DNA of 64,000 bases from Bartonella sp. M0283. Lineage in GTDB: Bacteria; Pseudomonadota; Alphaproteobacteria; Rhizobiales; Rhizobiaceae. The DNA lies in contig NZ_JACFSK010000001.1 in assembly GCF_016100455.1 (NCBI RefSeq), positions 124,001 through 188,000 on the forward strand. The letters run 5' to 3'. The position numbers were made by a program, and so were the translations under genes. The notes under the pieces are model-generated. The model had not been told where the DNA came from. It ran no database searches and worked only from the letters and a program-made list of their open reading frames with translations. Shown here one piece after another: positions 18,322 through 28,700 of this stretch. How positions within the stretch are numbered: position 1 is the first letter of the stretch; each line of letters begins with the position of its first letter.

Positions 18322-20619
18322 TTAACATATGTATAGTTCATTTTTTAAATTCTTTATTGCTTCGTTATAATTTTTAATTCCGCCGAATATGTTAACAATC
18401 TTTTTTGGGCTACCGATTTTATCAAAGGGGGCGCCGTTTAAAACATAATTATCGTCTAATAATAATATCCCCTCATTAATATATTTATCAAGAAGTATTA
18501 ATATTATTTTCTGGCGCTTATATGTAAATTGATTTAAATAACCACTGTTTTTGAGACGAGTTACTCGCTGAGCTTTTTTCATCGGTTTTTTACCATAACC
18601 GATGGCCAAGATAAGATCGAATAAGTCATATTCGTTGTTATTTTTACGTTGCTGCAATTCAGTTAACGGTGCACCTTTTTCTTCTATAATTTTAATGACC
18701 TTACTTTTATGTTCTTCAGCATTCCAAGCATCTAAAAAAGTTGTCGATGTTGGATATGCGTTGAGGATACAACGTTTAACGCGGGAAGCCAGATTTTCTA
18801 CTTCCAATTTTCCATCTGCATTTAATGTCTTTTCAGTTTCATCAAGAATTTGTACATCGACGTTATTGACGTGTAATTTCGGGATGCGTATATCACCTGG
18901 TGTCGTCACTACATCGGGACCTTCTGTTCCATCACCAGTGCCGGTTGTTTCAGGATTTTCGATAACGACGATTGGTTCTCCGTCAAACTCTTTATCATCG
19001 AATGCTTTGCTGTTGCCCCGGAAATCCATTATAGTGAAAAACCATTTCTTATGTTTCGTATCAAGACGCGTTCCGCGGCCAATAATTTGTTTGAATTCCG
19101 TCATGGAGTTTATTGGACTGTCCAATACAATGAGCTTGCATGTTTTGCAGTCAACGCCCGTGGTTAACAATTTCGATGTTGTTACAATTGTCGGACAAGC
19201 AGCATTCGGATCAATAAAATCGTCTAATCTATCTTTTCCGATTTTATTGTCACCAGTAATTCTCATAATATAGTCCGGGTTAGTTTTAACGATGTCGCTG
19301 TTTTCGTTGTTCAACGCTTGGCGCATACGCTCTGCATGGTCAACATCAATACAAAAAACAATGGTCTTATTATCCCGGCCATTCTTTTTAAGCCATTCCG
19401 TAACGCGCTTTGCCACTAATTTCGTGCGTTCGTCGATTATCAGAGTTCTGTCAAAATCTTTTTGATCATATTCTTTGTCCGGGATCGGGTTACCGTTGAT
19501 ATCAACCTGTCCCAGTTCAGGACGCCATCCTTCGACATCTTTATCAATGGTTATTCTTATGACCACATAAGGTGCTAAAAAGCCGTCTTCTATTCCTTGC
19601 TTTAAAGAATAGGTATAAACAGGTTCACCAAAATAAGTCTGATTACTAACGTCTTTTGTTTCTTTCGGAGTGGCTGTCAAACCGATCTGGGTTGCTGAAT
19701 CAAAATAATCGAGTATTCTTCGCCACTGCGAATCTTCTTTAGCACTTCCTCTATGACATTCATCAACAATGATCAGGTCAAAAAATTCCCGCTTGAACTG
19801 TTTGAACGTGTCGTTTCCGTCTTCACTCACTAATTGTTGGTAAAGACTCATATAAATTTCGTACGAACTATCTAATGTTTTACCGCGTACTTTTGTGATA
19901 ACTTTTTCAAAAGGCTTAAAATCATTTGAAATAGTCTGATCAATTAATATGTTGCGATCGGCAAGATACAAAACTTTCATATTCGGTTTAGCTTGTTTTA
20001 ACCGCCATATAATCTGAAAGGCTGTATATGTCTTGCCTGTGCCTGTTGCCATAACCAACAAGATTCGTTTTTGCCCCAGAGCTATGGCCTCAACGGTGCG
20101 GTCAATTGCGATTCTTTGATAATAACGTGGTTCGATTTTATTTGAGGCATCTATAAAATAGGGCTGTCCAATAATCTCCTGTTGAGATTCGTCCAATTTT
20201 TTATGAGAAATATAGCGAGCCCACAATTGAACCTGGGTTGGAAATTTATCCATTTCCAACATGGTTTCAATTCCTGTAAACATATCATGTTCCAAAAATT
20301 TGATGCCGTTTGTTGAATATGCGAACGGAACATCCAGAATGCTAGCATAATCCTTAGCCTGCTGCATTCCATCTCCAACCGGGTGATCGCCTCTTTTGGC
20401 TTCTATTACAGCTAATGGTGTTTCCTTGTTGGGCGCAAGTAATAAATAATCGGCTCTCTTCGCTTGACCTCTTTTTATTTTATTACCAGTTACCAAAACT
20501 TGACCGGCAGTAAAATAATATTCCGTTAGGATAAAGTGCTTGTCCCAGCCAGCTTTTTCTACAAGCGCTGGTGTGACGTAGCGTGTTTTTACATCTTCTT
20601 CTGATAATTTCTTATGCAT
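18322..20619 (-). CDS. hsdR: Type I restriction endonuclease/translocase subunit HsdR (EcoEI type)
   Basis: 765 residues from ATG 20619; TTG 20625 is an in-frame alternative. The N-terminal PD-(D/E)xK nuclease is visible as RADYLLL followed by AVIEAKRG (about residues 55-77). The superfamily 2 helicase has Walker A ATGTGKT (about 191-197), DECH box IIVDECHRG, LTATP and motif VI QIIGRGTRLD. A C-terminal EcoEI-type domain follows. Length and motifs look intact, so cleavage capacity should be present. It is convergent with hsdM-hsdS rather than in the same operon, so it needs its own promoter in 20620-21383. Confidence 0.93.
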   Translation of the reverse strand: MHKKLSEEDVKTRYVTPALVEKAGWDKHFILTEYYFTAGQVLVTGNKIKRGQAKRADYLLLAPNKETPLAVIEAKRGDHPVGDGMQQAKDYASILDVPFAYSTNGIKFLEHDMFTGIETMLEMDKFPTQVQLWARYISHKKLDESQQEIIGQPYFIDASNKIEPRYYQRIAIDRTVEAIALGQKRILLVMATGTGKTYTAFQIIWRLKQAKPNMKVLYLADRNILIDQTISNDFKPFEKVITKVRGKTLDSSYEIYMSLYQQLVSEDGNDTFKQFKREFFDLIIVDECHRGSAKEDSQWRRILDYFDSATQIGLTATPKETKDVSNQTYFGEPVYTYSLKQGIEDGFLAPYVVIRITIDKDVEGWRPELGQVDINGNPIPDKEYDQKDFDRTLIIDERTKLVAKRVTEWLKKNGRDNKTIVFCIDVDHAERMRQALNNENSDIVKTNPDYIMRITGDNKIGKDRLDDFIDPNAACPTIVTTSKLLTTGVDCKTCKLIVLDSPINSMTEFKQIIGRGTRLDTKHKKWFFTIMDFRGNSKAFDDKEFDGEPIVVIENPETTGTGDGTEGPDVVTTPGDIRIPKLHVNNVDVQILDETEKTLNADGKLEVENLASRVKRCILNAYPTSTTFLDAWNAEEHKSKVIKIIEEKGAPLTELQQRKNNNEYDLFDLILAIGYGKKPMKKAQRVTRLKNSGYLNQFTYKRQKIILILLDKYINEGILLLDDNYVLNGAPFDKIGSPKKIVNIFGGIKNYNEAIKNLKNELYIC

Positions 20620-21383
20620 TGCCAATCTTCAAAACTTGAAAATGATTTATGAAATATGTTTCAATATTTAAGCAGCATTGAAACTCCTTTTCAAGAAAAC
20701 CTAACGGTTTTGTTGTGATTTTGTGACCGAAAACAACTCTTGGGTGTTGTGCTCGATCAACACTGCCCAAAACCAGAAAACTAGGTGTAAATCGCAGAAT
20801 TGATTGATAAAAGTCGCTAGCCAGCGGGTACATTTACATAGAAAAAATGCCTAATCCCCTCGCTTACAGGGGTGTATTGCGCTAGTAACCAGCAATTTGA
20901 TCAAGAACCGGTTCCCAAAACAAGCTGTATGGCGACAACGACTTAGTTGAATCCATCATAACGGTAAACTCGGACTAATTGATTAACGAAGATGTTTGAT
21001 GCCTCTTGCGTTTTTCTGCTAGGGGCGCTGCACTTTTGACAAATTAATTTTGAATGAAACTCTTTTTTAGGTCGAATCCCGAAACGAATTCGATAGTTTG
21101 TTTTCAACGAGATTACTCAGAAAAATAATTAGAATCAATAAAATGGTGCTGAAATAAACCAATATGAAATAGGAACACACTTTAACAGAAAATTGTAAGT
21201 TGGCGTTTTGAAGAGAAGTTAAATTAACTAGCAAAAGGAAATAGTTACAGAATAGCTAAGGCAAATTTTCTTCTTATATTTCATAACGATTTTTTAAAAC
21301 CGCTGCTCTCACCTTTAAAATATTTTACCGAACCGAAAAAATTATTTAATAAAAACAATATGTTATAAGGTGAAAAATGTGAT
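20620..21383. other. AT-rich spacer between hsdR and tRNA-Leu
   Basis: About 760 bases without a credible gene. This is the 3' side of the tRNA-Leu gene, where integrated elements commonly abut. No integrase and no duplicated tRNA end was found by eye. Confidence 0.5.
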
Positions 21384-21468
21384 TGGTGCCCAGAAGAGGA
21401 CTCGAACCTCCACGCCTTGCAGCACAGATACCTGAAACCTGCGCGTCTACCAATTCCGCCATCTGGGC
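21384..21468 (-). tRNA. tRNA-Leu (anticodon CAG)
   Basis: The reverse complement begins GCCCAGATGGCGGAATTGG, carries the anticodon loop TTCAGGT inside a CAGGT/ATCTG stem, a long variable arm as expected for leucine tRNA, the TTCGAGTCC T-loop region, and ends CTGGGCA followed by an encoded CCA (21384-21386). The acceptor stem pairs fully (GCCCAG with CTGGGC). Its 3' end faces the restriction-modification island. Confidence 0.97.
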
Positions 21469-21625
21469 ATTGCGTTCCATCTAAGCTGGCAATCTTTAAC
21501 TGTCAACCCGAATTTTGTTTAGCCCACAAGCCAACATGAAATTTATCTCGAAGACACTTTCGTCGATTGATGAAAATTCAGCCGGAACGGAAATAAGGTA
21601 GTTTTTCTATCAGCAATGCAAGATA

Positions 21626-21888
21626 GTAAAATGTCGGGTAGTGTGATCTCAGGCAATGTAACGTCCAGTAGTGTTATGTCGTTCAGTATAACGTCAGGCA
21701 TCGAAATACCGAGCAGTATGATTTTGGGCAGCGTGATGTCATGCAATGGAACGTCTCGGAGAACAATTTCGGGCAATGTAACGCCGAGCAGTATACTGTC
21801 GCGCTAAGTCATGTCAGGCGGTGGAATGTCGAGCAGTATGAAGTTTCGAGCAGGGTAATGTCGCGTAGTGTGATGTCGGGGAGTGCGG
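21626..21888. repeat. Degenerate 15-bp tandem array (about 17 units), pentapeptide-like on the minus strand
   Basis: The stretch divides into consecutive 15-bp units close to GTGATGTCGGGCAGT, with one slip near 21850. On the minus strand several units in a row read as L-x-D-[IV]-T (for example LNDITLLDVTLPEITLPDI), with leucine codons varying at both the first and third bases. The minus frame is interrupted by a stop near 21805. No spacers separate the units, so it is not a CRISPR array. Confidence 0.75.
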
Positions 21889-22019
21889 TCTTGGTCTTTT
21901 CAATGCCGCCCCGTCTTTAATATCGAGCGTTATATTTTCGCGTAACTCAGCTTCAGGATTTTTGGCTTCAGCTTTATATAAAATTTCCACGATGCAGACT
22001 GATAGAAAGCAGTGATCAT

Positions 22020-22048
22020 AAAAAAAGCCGGAACAAATCTGCTCCGGC
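22020..22048 (-). terminator. Rho-independent terminator of dapB-gpmA
   Basis: On the minus strand GCCGGAGCA, a GATT loop and TGTTCCGGC form a 9-bp stem with one G-U pair, followed directly by a run of T. It lies about 28 bases past the gpmA stop. Confidence 0.85.
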
Positions 22049-22075
22049 ATGGCTTTAGTTTAAATTGTAGTTTAT

Positions 22076-22693
22076 CTAGTCAAGCACTTTTTTGGAAGCA
22101 ATTGTTGAATCGGCATTGAGTTCGTAAATCATCGGAACACCTGTTGCGAGCTCGCGTTTGACGATTTCTTCGCCGCTCAAGCCTTCCAGTGCCATGATGA
22201 GTGCGCGCAATGAATTGCCATGGGCTGCAACGAGTACCGTCTCTTCCCGCAATACATGCGGTTGGATGTTATGGAGGTAATAGGGCCAAACGCGTGCACC
22301 TGTATCGCGCAAGCTTTCGCCCCCCGGAGGTGGGACATCGTAAGAGCGGCGCCAGATGTGAACCTGCTCTTCGCCCCATTTTTTGCGGGCGTCATCTTTG
22401 TTGAGGCCGGAAAGGTCGCCATAGTCACGCTCGTTCAAGGCCTGATTTTTGATTGTTTCAAGCTTCGGTTGCCCCATTTCGTTGAGAATGTGCTGGCAGG
22501 TATGTTGTGCACGTTGCAGAGCGGATGTGAAGGCAATGTCGAACTTCAATCCTGCTGCCTTCAATTTTTTCCCGGCGGAGATTGCTTCTTCCAATCCTTT
22601 TTCAGAAAGATCGGGATCTTTCCATCCGGTAAAGAGATTTTTCAGGTTCCACTCGCTTTGTCCGTGTCGAACCAAAACCAATATTCGCGACAT
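22076..22693 (-). CDS. gpmA: 2,3-bisphosphoglycerate-dependent phosphoglycerate mutase
   Basis: 205 residues, the usual short alphaproteobacterial length. It interconverts 3- and 2-phosphoglycerate in glycolysis and gluconeogenesis in the cytoplasm. The catalytic histidine motif [10 protein letters not shown] lies at the N-terminus, followed by [14 protein letters not shown]; the second histidine is in [11 protein letters not shown] and the acid residue in [14 protein letters not shown] 22693 has a strong AGGAGG. It lies 34 bases downstream of dapB on the same strand and is followed by a good terminator, so the two form an operon. Confidence 0.97.
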   Translation of the reverse strand: MSRILVLVRHGQSEWNLKNLFTGWKDPDLSEKGLEEAISAGKKLKAAGLKFDIAFTSALQRAQHTCQHILNEMGQPKLETIKNQALNERDYGDLSGLNKDDARKKWGEEQVHIWRRSYDVPPPGGESLRDTGARVWPYYLHNIQPHVLREETVLVAAHGNSLRALIMALEGLSGEEIVKRELATGVPMIYELNADSTIASKKVLD

Positions 22694-22727
22694 TCTTTCC
22701 TCCTTGATAGGGGTTTACTCAAGTCAA

Positions 22728-23534
22728 TTAATCATTAAGGCCTAAAACATTGGCCATGGAATAAAGCCCATGCTTTTGTTTGTGCGCCCAGAGTGCAGCC
22801 TTCACCGCGCCATCGGCAAAAATCGAGCGATCCTGTGCAAGGTGCGAAAGAACAATGCGCTCGTTATCACCGGCAAAAATTACCGAATGGTCACCGACCA
22901 CAGTGCCACCGCGTAACGACGAAAAACCTATTGTACCGGCTTTTCTTTCGCCTGTATGACCGTCACGGCCGCGCACGCTCACATCTGCCAAATTCTGGTT
23001 GCGGGCCTCTGCGGCTGCTTTACCTAAAAGCAGCGCTGTGCCGGAAGGGGCGTCAACCTTTTTGCGGTGGTGCATTTCGGCAATTTCAATATCGTAATCT
23101 TCCATATCCAAGGCCTTGGCCGCTTTTTTGACGAGCTCCGCGAGCAGGTTTACGCCAAGGCTCATATTGCCTGATTTGACAATTGTTGCATGAGCGGCAG
23201 CCGCTTTGATTTTCTTTTCATCTTCTTCGGAAAAACCGGTCGTGCCGATCACATGGACAATACGTGCTTGTGCCGCATAGCCGGCATAAAGCACACTTGC
23301 CACCGGACTGGTAAAATCAAGAACGCCTTCGACCTTGGCAAAAACCGGCAAAGGATCATCGGTAATGGTAACGCCGAGATTTGCTTGACCGATAAGAATG
23401 CCTGCATCCTTTCCAATAAACGGAGAACCCGATTTAACAATGGCACCTTGAAGTTCGACACCGTCAATCCGTCCGATTGCCAAAAGCAGCTCTCTTCCCA
23501 TTCTACCATCAGCACCAACTACAGCCAAACGCAT
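22728..23534 (-). CDS. dapB: 4-hydroxy-tetrahydrodipicolinate reductase
   Basis: 268 residues from ATG 23534, which has GGAG 7-8 bases upstream; a TTG 15 bases earlier is unlikely. NAD(P)H-dependent reductase of the lysine/diaminopimelate pathway. The nucleotide-binding motif [12 protein letters not shown] is at the N-terminus, GTTGF marks the cofactor domain, and the substrate-binding and catalytic stretch [16 protein letters not shown] is intact. Upstream partner of gpmA in a two-gene operon. Confidence 0.97.
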   Translation of the reverse strand: MRLAVVGADGRMGRELLLAIGRIDGVELQGAIVKSGSPFIGKDAGILIGQANLGVTITDDPLPVFAKVEGVLDFTSPVASVLYAGYAAQARIVHVIGTTGFSEEDEKKIKAAAAHATIVKSGNMSLGVNLLAELVKKAAKALDMEDYDIEIAEMHHRKKVDAPSGTALLLGKAAAEARNQNLADVSVRGRDGHTGERKAGTIGFSSLRGGTVVGDHSVIFAGDNERIVLSHLAQDRSIFADGAVKAALWAHKQKHGLYSMANVLGLND

Positions 23535-24223
23535 CGTTTTCTCCTGCAAATCATTTTTATTGTGAAATCATTATTTTACGTTTTATCCGATCGGCAGGAA
23601 AATGAGAAGAGCTTTAACCGGTGAATAAAGCGGCATCCCGTTTTTTAAAAAACATTCGACTGCCGAATTTTCAACGCCGTTTTATGTCATGCCGATTTGT
23701 CTTGGCCACAATTCCGTTTTTCTTTTTTTGCTTTCTTCTTTTGAGGTGGTGAATTTGGCAATTTGAAAAAAATTTTATGGAATGTTTTCTTGAGTAAAAC
23801 GGACGGTCGAGCCGGATGTTTTATTCAAAAAAAGCCGCGCTTTTGTTTTTCTCTCAGGAGTAAGAGCGTTCGGTTTGATCAAGAATAATATTTCCTGACC
23901 AGTGAATAATAAAAATAAAATTATGGTTTAAAATTCTAAAGCGTTCAATCACATTAGTAAATTGAAAGGAATGGAATATTATTTATATAGATCATATCTA
24001 AACAGGATAAACGTTATTTTTAGATTTATCAAATGTATGATATTGGAATATATTGATATTAAAATTGGAAATTTTTCTAAAATTTGAATTTATATGTAAA
24101 ATATACTATATTAACAATGGCATTAATGATTAATGTCAATCGGGTCCATAAAGGCAGACATGATGGCTGTCATTTCCCCTTCATTTATGCATCAGGTGGG
24201 GTGGTGCATAAGAGGTGAGTCAA
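23535..24223. other. Spacer with divergent promoters
   Basis: About 690 bases, strongly AT-rich from 23900 to 24120, between dapB (minus) and the orphan gene at 24224 (plus). A possible hairpin with arms ATGCATCA and TGGTGCAT lies at 24187-24209, just before the ribosome site of the downstream gene. No gene seen. Confidence 0.5.
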
Positions 24224-24856
24224 ATGATAAACACATCCTATTCCGCTTATGGCATCAATCAATTTTCTACTCAGAATACGACGACAACGTCCAGCCCCAA
24301 GGGAAGTGATAGTGCAACATCGGTTGCGGCCGAAAAGTTGAAACCTGCCCGTATCAACGTGACAGATGATGCTGAAAGTTTCAAAGGACTATCACGCAGT
24401 CAACTTGCTGAAATCATGGCCAATAAAGATGGCCTCTATACAGAAGACCAGCAGGATACAGCAGAGTTCTTCATTTATGAGATGGGCATGGATGAATATA
24501 CGAGGGTCTATCAGGCAACTGGTAGTCATAGAGCTGGTTTCGAGGCGTTGATAAAGTTTGAAGATCAAGCTGGTCCTTTAGAAAAACAGACGTTTCAATG
24601 GGCAAAAAGGCGCGCGAATGCGGTTGCCATTTACGAGAACTATGCTCGAAGCGATGGCGTTATTGCCAAGGATTATGACATCGGAAACAGTCTCTATAAA
24701 AAGTTGAAAGCTTTCTATATTCGCATGTCTAACGAAAGTTCTATTGCTTTTCTCGCTGGTCGCGAAATGCCCGACCTTTATGGTGATCCGGAATATAAAA
24801 AAATAAAATCGGATTTTTATGCGGAAAACAGAACGGGCTTCAAATTTACTGTTTGA
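24224..24856 (+). CDS. Hypothetical protein, 210 aa
   Basis: ATG 24224 follows AGAGGTGAG at close spacing; GTG 24215 is in frame but lies within that ribosome site. There is no signal peptide or membrane segment. Residues 1-45 are Ser/Thr/Gln-rich and probably disordered. From about residue 55 on it is helical, with LSRSQLAEIMANKDGLYTED, a FQWAKRRANAVAIYENYARS segment and an aromatic C-terminus (FKFTV). No family was recognised. It is flanked by long AT-rich spacers, which suggests an acquired or fast-evolving gene. Confidence 0.75.
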   Translation: MINTSYSAYGINQFSTQNTTTTSSPKGSDSATSVAAEKLKPARINVTDDAESFKGLSRSQLAEIMANKDGLYTEDQQDTAEFFIYEMGMDEYTRVYQATGSHRAGFEALIKFEDQAGPLEKQTFQWAKRRANAVAIYENYARSDGVIAKDYDIGNSLYKKLKAFYIRMSNESSIAFLAGREMPDLYGDPEYKKIKSDFYAENRTGFKFTV

Positions 24857-24959
24857 GACGGTTTTATGTCTTCATCAGCAGAACTTGTAATTGTTTTGAT
24901 CGTCTCACGCTCCGGTTGAGTGTTTTTCGATTCAGCTGTCGGGTAGGGGCGGGATGTTA

Positions 24960-25112
24960 TCAAGCAATCGAAAGGTCAGGATAAGTATAAAAAAGCGGTG
25001 GTTCATTGGCGTGATCTCCTTCGTCTTTTAACCGGATAATTCCGCCTTGACGTTCAAACGAAACGACCCCGTCCGGATAATTTACCGAAACAATCCTGCT
25101 TTTCCATTTCAT
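24960..25112 (-). CDS. Possible 50-residue protein
   Basis: A minus-strand ATG at 25112 with GAGG 8 bases upstream opens 50 codons ending in TGA at 24960. The product begins MKWKSRIVSVNYPDGVVSFE and ends LFYTYPDLSIA, a balanced composition unlike random sequence. The frame is open upstream to about 25187, and the upstream part contains a diverged copy of the internal motif (RQIVPENYPNEG against SRIVSVNYPDGV), so either a longer gene has decayed or a module was duplicated. No family recognised. Confidence 0.4.
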   Translation of the reverse strand: MKWKSRIVSVNYPDGVVSFERQGGIIRLKDEGDHANEPPLFYTYPDLSIA

Positions 25113-25293
25113 TGATGCGCCCTCGTTCGGATAATTTTCAGGAACAATTTGGCGCTCCGATTTTAGAGATGAAATCCTATAGAAGTGTCATTGGTAAAAC
25201 TTCTGCTTTGAATAGCTCAAAGTTTTCGCATTTCGTGGTTTTCTATCTTTTAAGTGCTTGCCGTCTTTTGCACGGATTTTAATTCAAACATAA

Positions 25294-25326
25294 AAGGCCT
25301 TAAGGAGTGTTTTTCCATAAGGCCTT
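25294..25326. terminator. Hairpin, possible terminator
   Basis: AAGGCCTTA and TAAGGCCTT form a perfect 9-bp stem around a 15-base loop. On the minus strand it is followed by TTTTA, so it may end transcription arriving from the autotransporter side. Confidence 0.45.
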
Positions 25327-25521
25327 AATTCGTTACCGGTCAAAATCTATGAGAGATCGGTTTACTGCTTGGAAATCTCCAAAAGACTTCAGTTTACTGT
25401 CTTTCAATTTTTATAAGGCTCGAACGGCCTGTCGCAACAAAGTGATTGGGGAAAGCGTATTTTTTCTGTTTGGTTAAACGTAACTGTTGCAGAATGCAAA
25501 GCTTTACAGAAGCGTGGTTGA

Positions 25522-25611
25522 TCAGAACGCGTTTTTGAGTTTGACACCGCCACCTTGGCGGGCATCGACATAACCCTGACCATCCACATTGATTGTCAAA
25601 GCCTTGCTTGA
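25522..25611 (-). pseudogene. Duplicated 3' end of the autotransporter gene
   Basis: The minus strand codes KALTINVDGQGYVDARQGG followed by GVKLKNAF and a TGA. This matches the last 29 residues of the adjacent autotransporter (KALTINVDGQGYVGARQGG and so on) with few changes, including at DNA level. The upstream reading frame (to 25710) is Lys/Gln-rich and repetitive and is not barrel-like. It is a remnant of a second autotransporter copy or of a local duplication. Confidence 0.8.
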
Positions 25612-25721
25612 CGTAATTTCACCGGCAAGGCTGATGGTCTCTTTCAGACTTTGCTTTTGCCAAAGCTTGAGACTGTGCTTATGCCAGGGCTTGAGATTTT
25701 GCTTTGCCAAAGCGTGTTTTA

Positions 25722-28700
25722 TCAGAACTCGTATTTGAGTTTGACACCGCCACCGCCACCCTGACGGGCGCCGACATAACCCTGACCATCAACATTGATT
25801 GTCAAAGCCTTGTTGTTTCTCAACGGGTTCAACTTGAAGCCTGCTTCAAAAATACCGGTCGAGCCTTCAAGTGACGGTTTGTGCAAATTGAATTCATAAG
25901 CTTTTGCACCGACATCGCCTTCAAACTCGTAATCATAAGTCGCACCGATATAAGGCTTGAACCAATCATTATATTGATAGGAATAACGGGAGCCGAGCTC
26001 GATACGTGAACTCGTTGCACTGTCAAAATGCAATTTTTCTTGGTCGATTTTTACCGTATCGCTTTCCATACGTGTCCATAAATAGCGGCCATAGACATCA
26101 AGGGCACGCCGATCATCAAAATTGAAGACATAGCCGCCCGTGACATGACCACCAAAATAATTGACCGTGCTGTCATAAGAACCGTGATAGTCGACCACCT
26201 GTTCTTCAAGACCGAATTTTCGACCGGCAGTAAACTTCCCGTCCGACTGGCCAAAACGTAAAGCCGCATCGGCATAAAGCCCGTCCGTTTCGTCGGGTTT
26301 CAGGTTTTTGACCAACCCAAGGCCGGTGCCGGCAAATTCGATACGGGCAAGAATGCCACCGCCCTTATAATCGCTGTCACCGTCACCATGGACGGAAGCG
26401 AAACGGTCGAAACTGTTGTAAGTGTCATAAGTGCCGCGGCCATATTCGAAAAATGCGCCGGTGGTGACTTTATGACCAGCTTCAAGGTTAAAGCCGAAAG
26501 CAAGTCCGGCAATCATATTGAAACCGTCAACGCTGACATGGCTTCCTGTCTGATAGCGCGAGGAAGAACCGCCGGTCATGATAAAGGGAACATAGAGCGG
26601 ATGATTGAAGCGGTTATCCGTTCTTGTTGCCATGCTGCTGATTGTGCCCATGCTGTTGGCAATAACATCGGAGCCTTGCGAAACAAAGGCGAGACTTGCT
26701 GCACGACCTTCCGAATAAGCCTTCGACTGCGGGTTCAATTGTGCGGCCGATTGCCCCCCTTGCTGATTGTTTTCGCCACCAGTGTTGTCTTCGCCGCCGC
26801 TATTGTTTCCGGTTGTGCCGTCATTTTGTCTTCTGGCAATTTTCAGGACAAGAGCATTATCGCTGTCGTGCGTCTGTTGAAGTTTTGCCTGATAGACAAT
26901 GAATTGCCCTTGATGAATGGTGTAAGGGCTTTGTGCGTTCAGTGTTCCGCTGGTTTTGTCGATCAAAGTTACGATATTGCCGGTCTCAAGGCGGTTACCC
27001 GAAGGAGCCATATCGGCAATTGTATGGTTGGTATTGGTGAGATCAACAGCTTTGCCACCTTCGGCAATTTTTATCAAGGTATCACCATTTTTCACATCGG
27101 TCGGCAAAATCCAGTGATAATTCTGGAAATTATAAATGCCGGAGACTTTACCGCGATAGCCGTCAAGAGTGAGAGTGTTACCGGTAAAGACATTGGCCAA
27201 TTCATTGATTGTACCGTCGCCTTTCAGACTGTAACCGCCATAAATTGCGCCGTAACTTACTATATTGCCGCTTGCGTCGCGCTTGCCGATGGTAATTTCA
27301 TCACCTTCAAGCGTAATGGCATTTCCTGTTATGTCGCCAGACAAACCTGTTTTCGCGTCTCTACCGGCTGCACCACCTTGCGAAAAGCCGCCATAAACAT
27401 TGCCGGAGATATGGGTTTTTCCGGAAATGACGATTGTATTGTCTTTAACATCGCCACCTTTTCCGGACGTGCTTTCTCCGCCATCACCATCTCCGCTTGC
27501 TCCGCCGATACTGGCTCCGCCAAAAACAGAGCCGCCTTCAAGCCCGTCAATTCCGGCACCGCCCGTACTACCTTTTCCTCCGCTTCTGCCGACATTGCCG
27601 GCATTTAAAGTGACATTGTCGAGAAGAATATGATTGTTGTAAACATTTCCACCTTTGCCAGATGTTTTTGTGCCAAAACCATTGGCACTGGAGATAGATA
27701 AACCGCCGAAGACAGAGCCTCCAGCCACGCCACCATTGCCAGAACCGGCATTATATTGTGACAAACCGCCATTTCCGCCATTTCCGCCAGTCAATGTGAC
27801 ATTGACAAGAGTAATTTTATTATCATGGACTGCACCGCCATCACCGGCTGCAAGAGGTCCACCTGCAGCACCGATACTGACACCACCAAAGACGGAGCCG
27901 CCGCCGAAACCACCTAGACCTCCCGCGTTATTATCACCCATATCAGGATTAGCTCCGCCATTGCCACCAGCACCGCCAATGAGGGTTACATTTTTCAAAC
28001 TTATTGTATTATTGAATACGTCGCCGCCGTTTCCGCTGTCGCCCTCAGCGCCATCATGGTCGAACGCGTATTCGGTAACTCCAATGCTCAATCCACCAAA
28101 AATAGAAGCTCCCCCCATGCCTCCGATACTGCTCCCTGCAACGGTTGACATCACATTGCTTTCATTCGCCGCATGACCGCCATTACCGCCCGTCACGCTG
28201 ACATTTTCAACGATAATGGAGTTTCCGGAAATGCTTTTGCCATGTACTCCGTTTGTTTGCTCCTCATTACCGCTTGTATTTGGACCATTGCCATAGCTCA
28301 GCCCGCCGATTATGGAACCGCCACCGAATTGACCAGGTTGAAAATAAGAATGGTTACTTTCCGCAGTAACGGCTGACCAGTCATAGGAAACATTTTTTAC
28401 GATGAGGTTGTTAGCGGAGATATTATCGCTAAGGGGGTGGGAAGCCGCTTTATTTTCTTCGAAGATATCGACCCCGCCATAAATAATATAAGGTGCAATG
28501 GCGCCATCTGTTGTCGACCATTCTATCTGCTTGTCTGACCCGCCAATGACTGTGATGGTATTTCCGGAAAGGTTTGTTTGTGAATAGAGGCTTTTATATT
28601 GATCGGAATTCGATGTGGAATCCTTGAGAAGCAGGCTATTATCACTTCCATTATAGCTAATCTCGCCGGCTAAAGCGCAATTTGCAACAAGGCTTGTGGA

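Noticed and set aside
20612-20833. Minus-strand 73-codon frame upstream of hsdR
   Set aside because: No start signal and no domain; it overlaps the hsdR start and lies in the AT-rich promoter region.
21616-21807. Plus-strand 63-codon Ser-rich frame in the 15-bp array
   Set aside because: Open only because the period is a multiple of three. The minus-strand reading has the better synonymous pattern, and even that frame is broken.
26388-27608. Plus-strand frame of about 406 codons opposite the autotransporter
   Set aside because: The Gly-rich repeat codons on the minus strand remove stops from this frame. Composition is unnatural and no domain is visible; the autotransporter with signal peptide and barrel is clearly the real gene.
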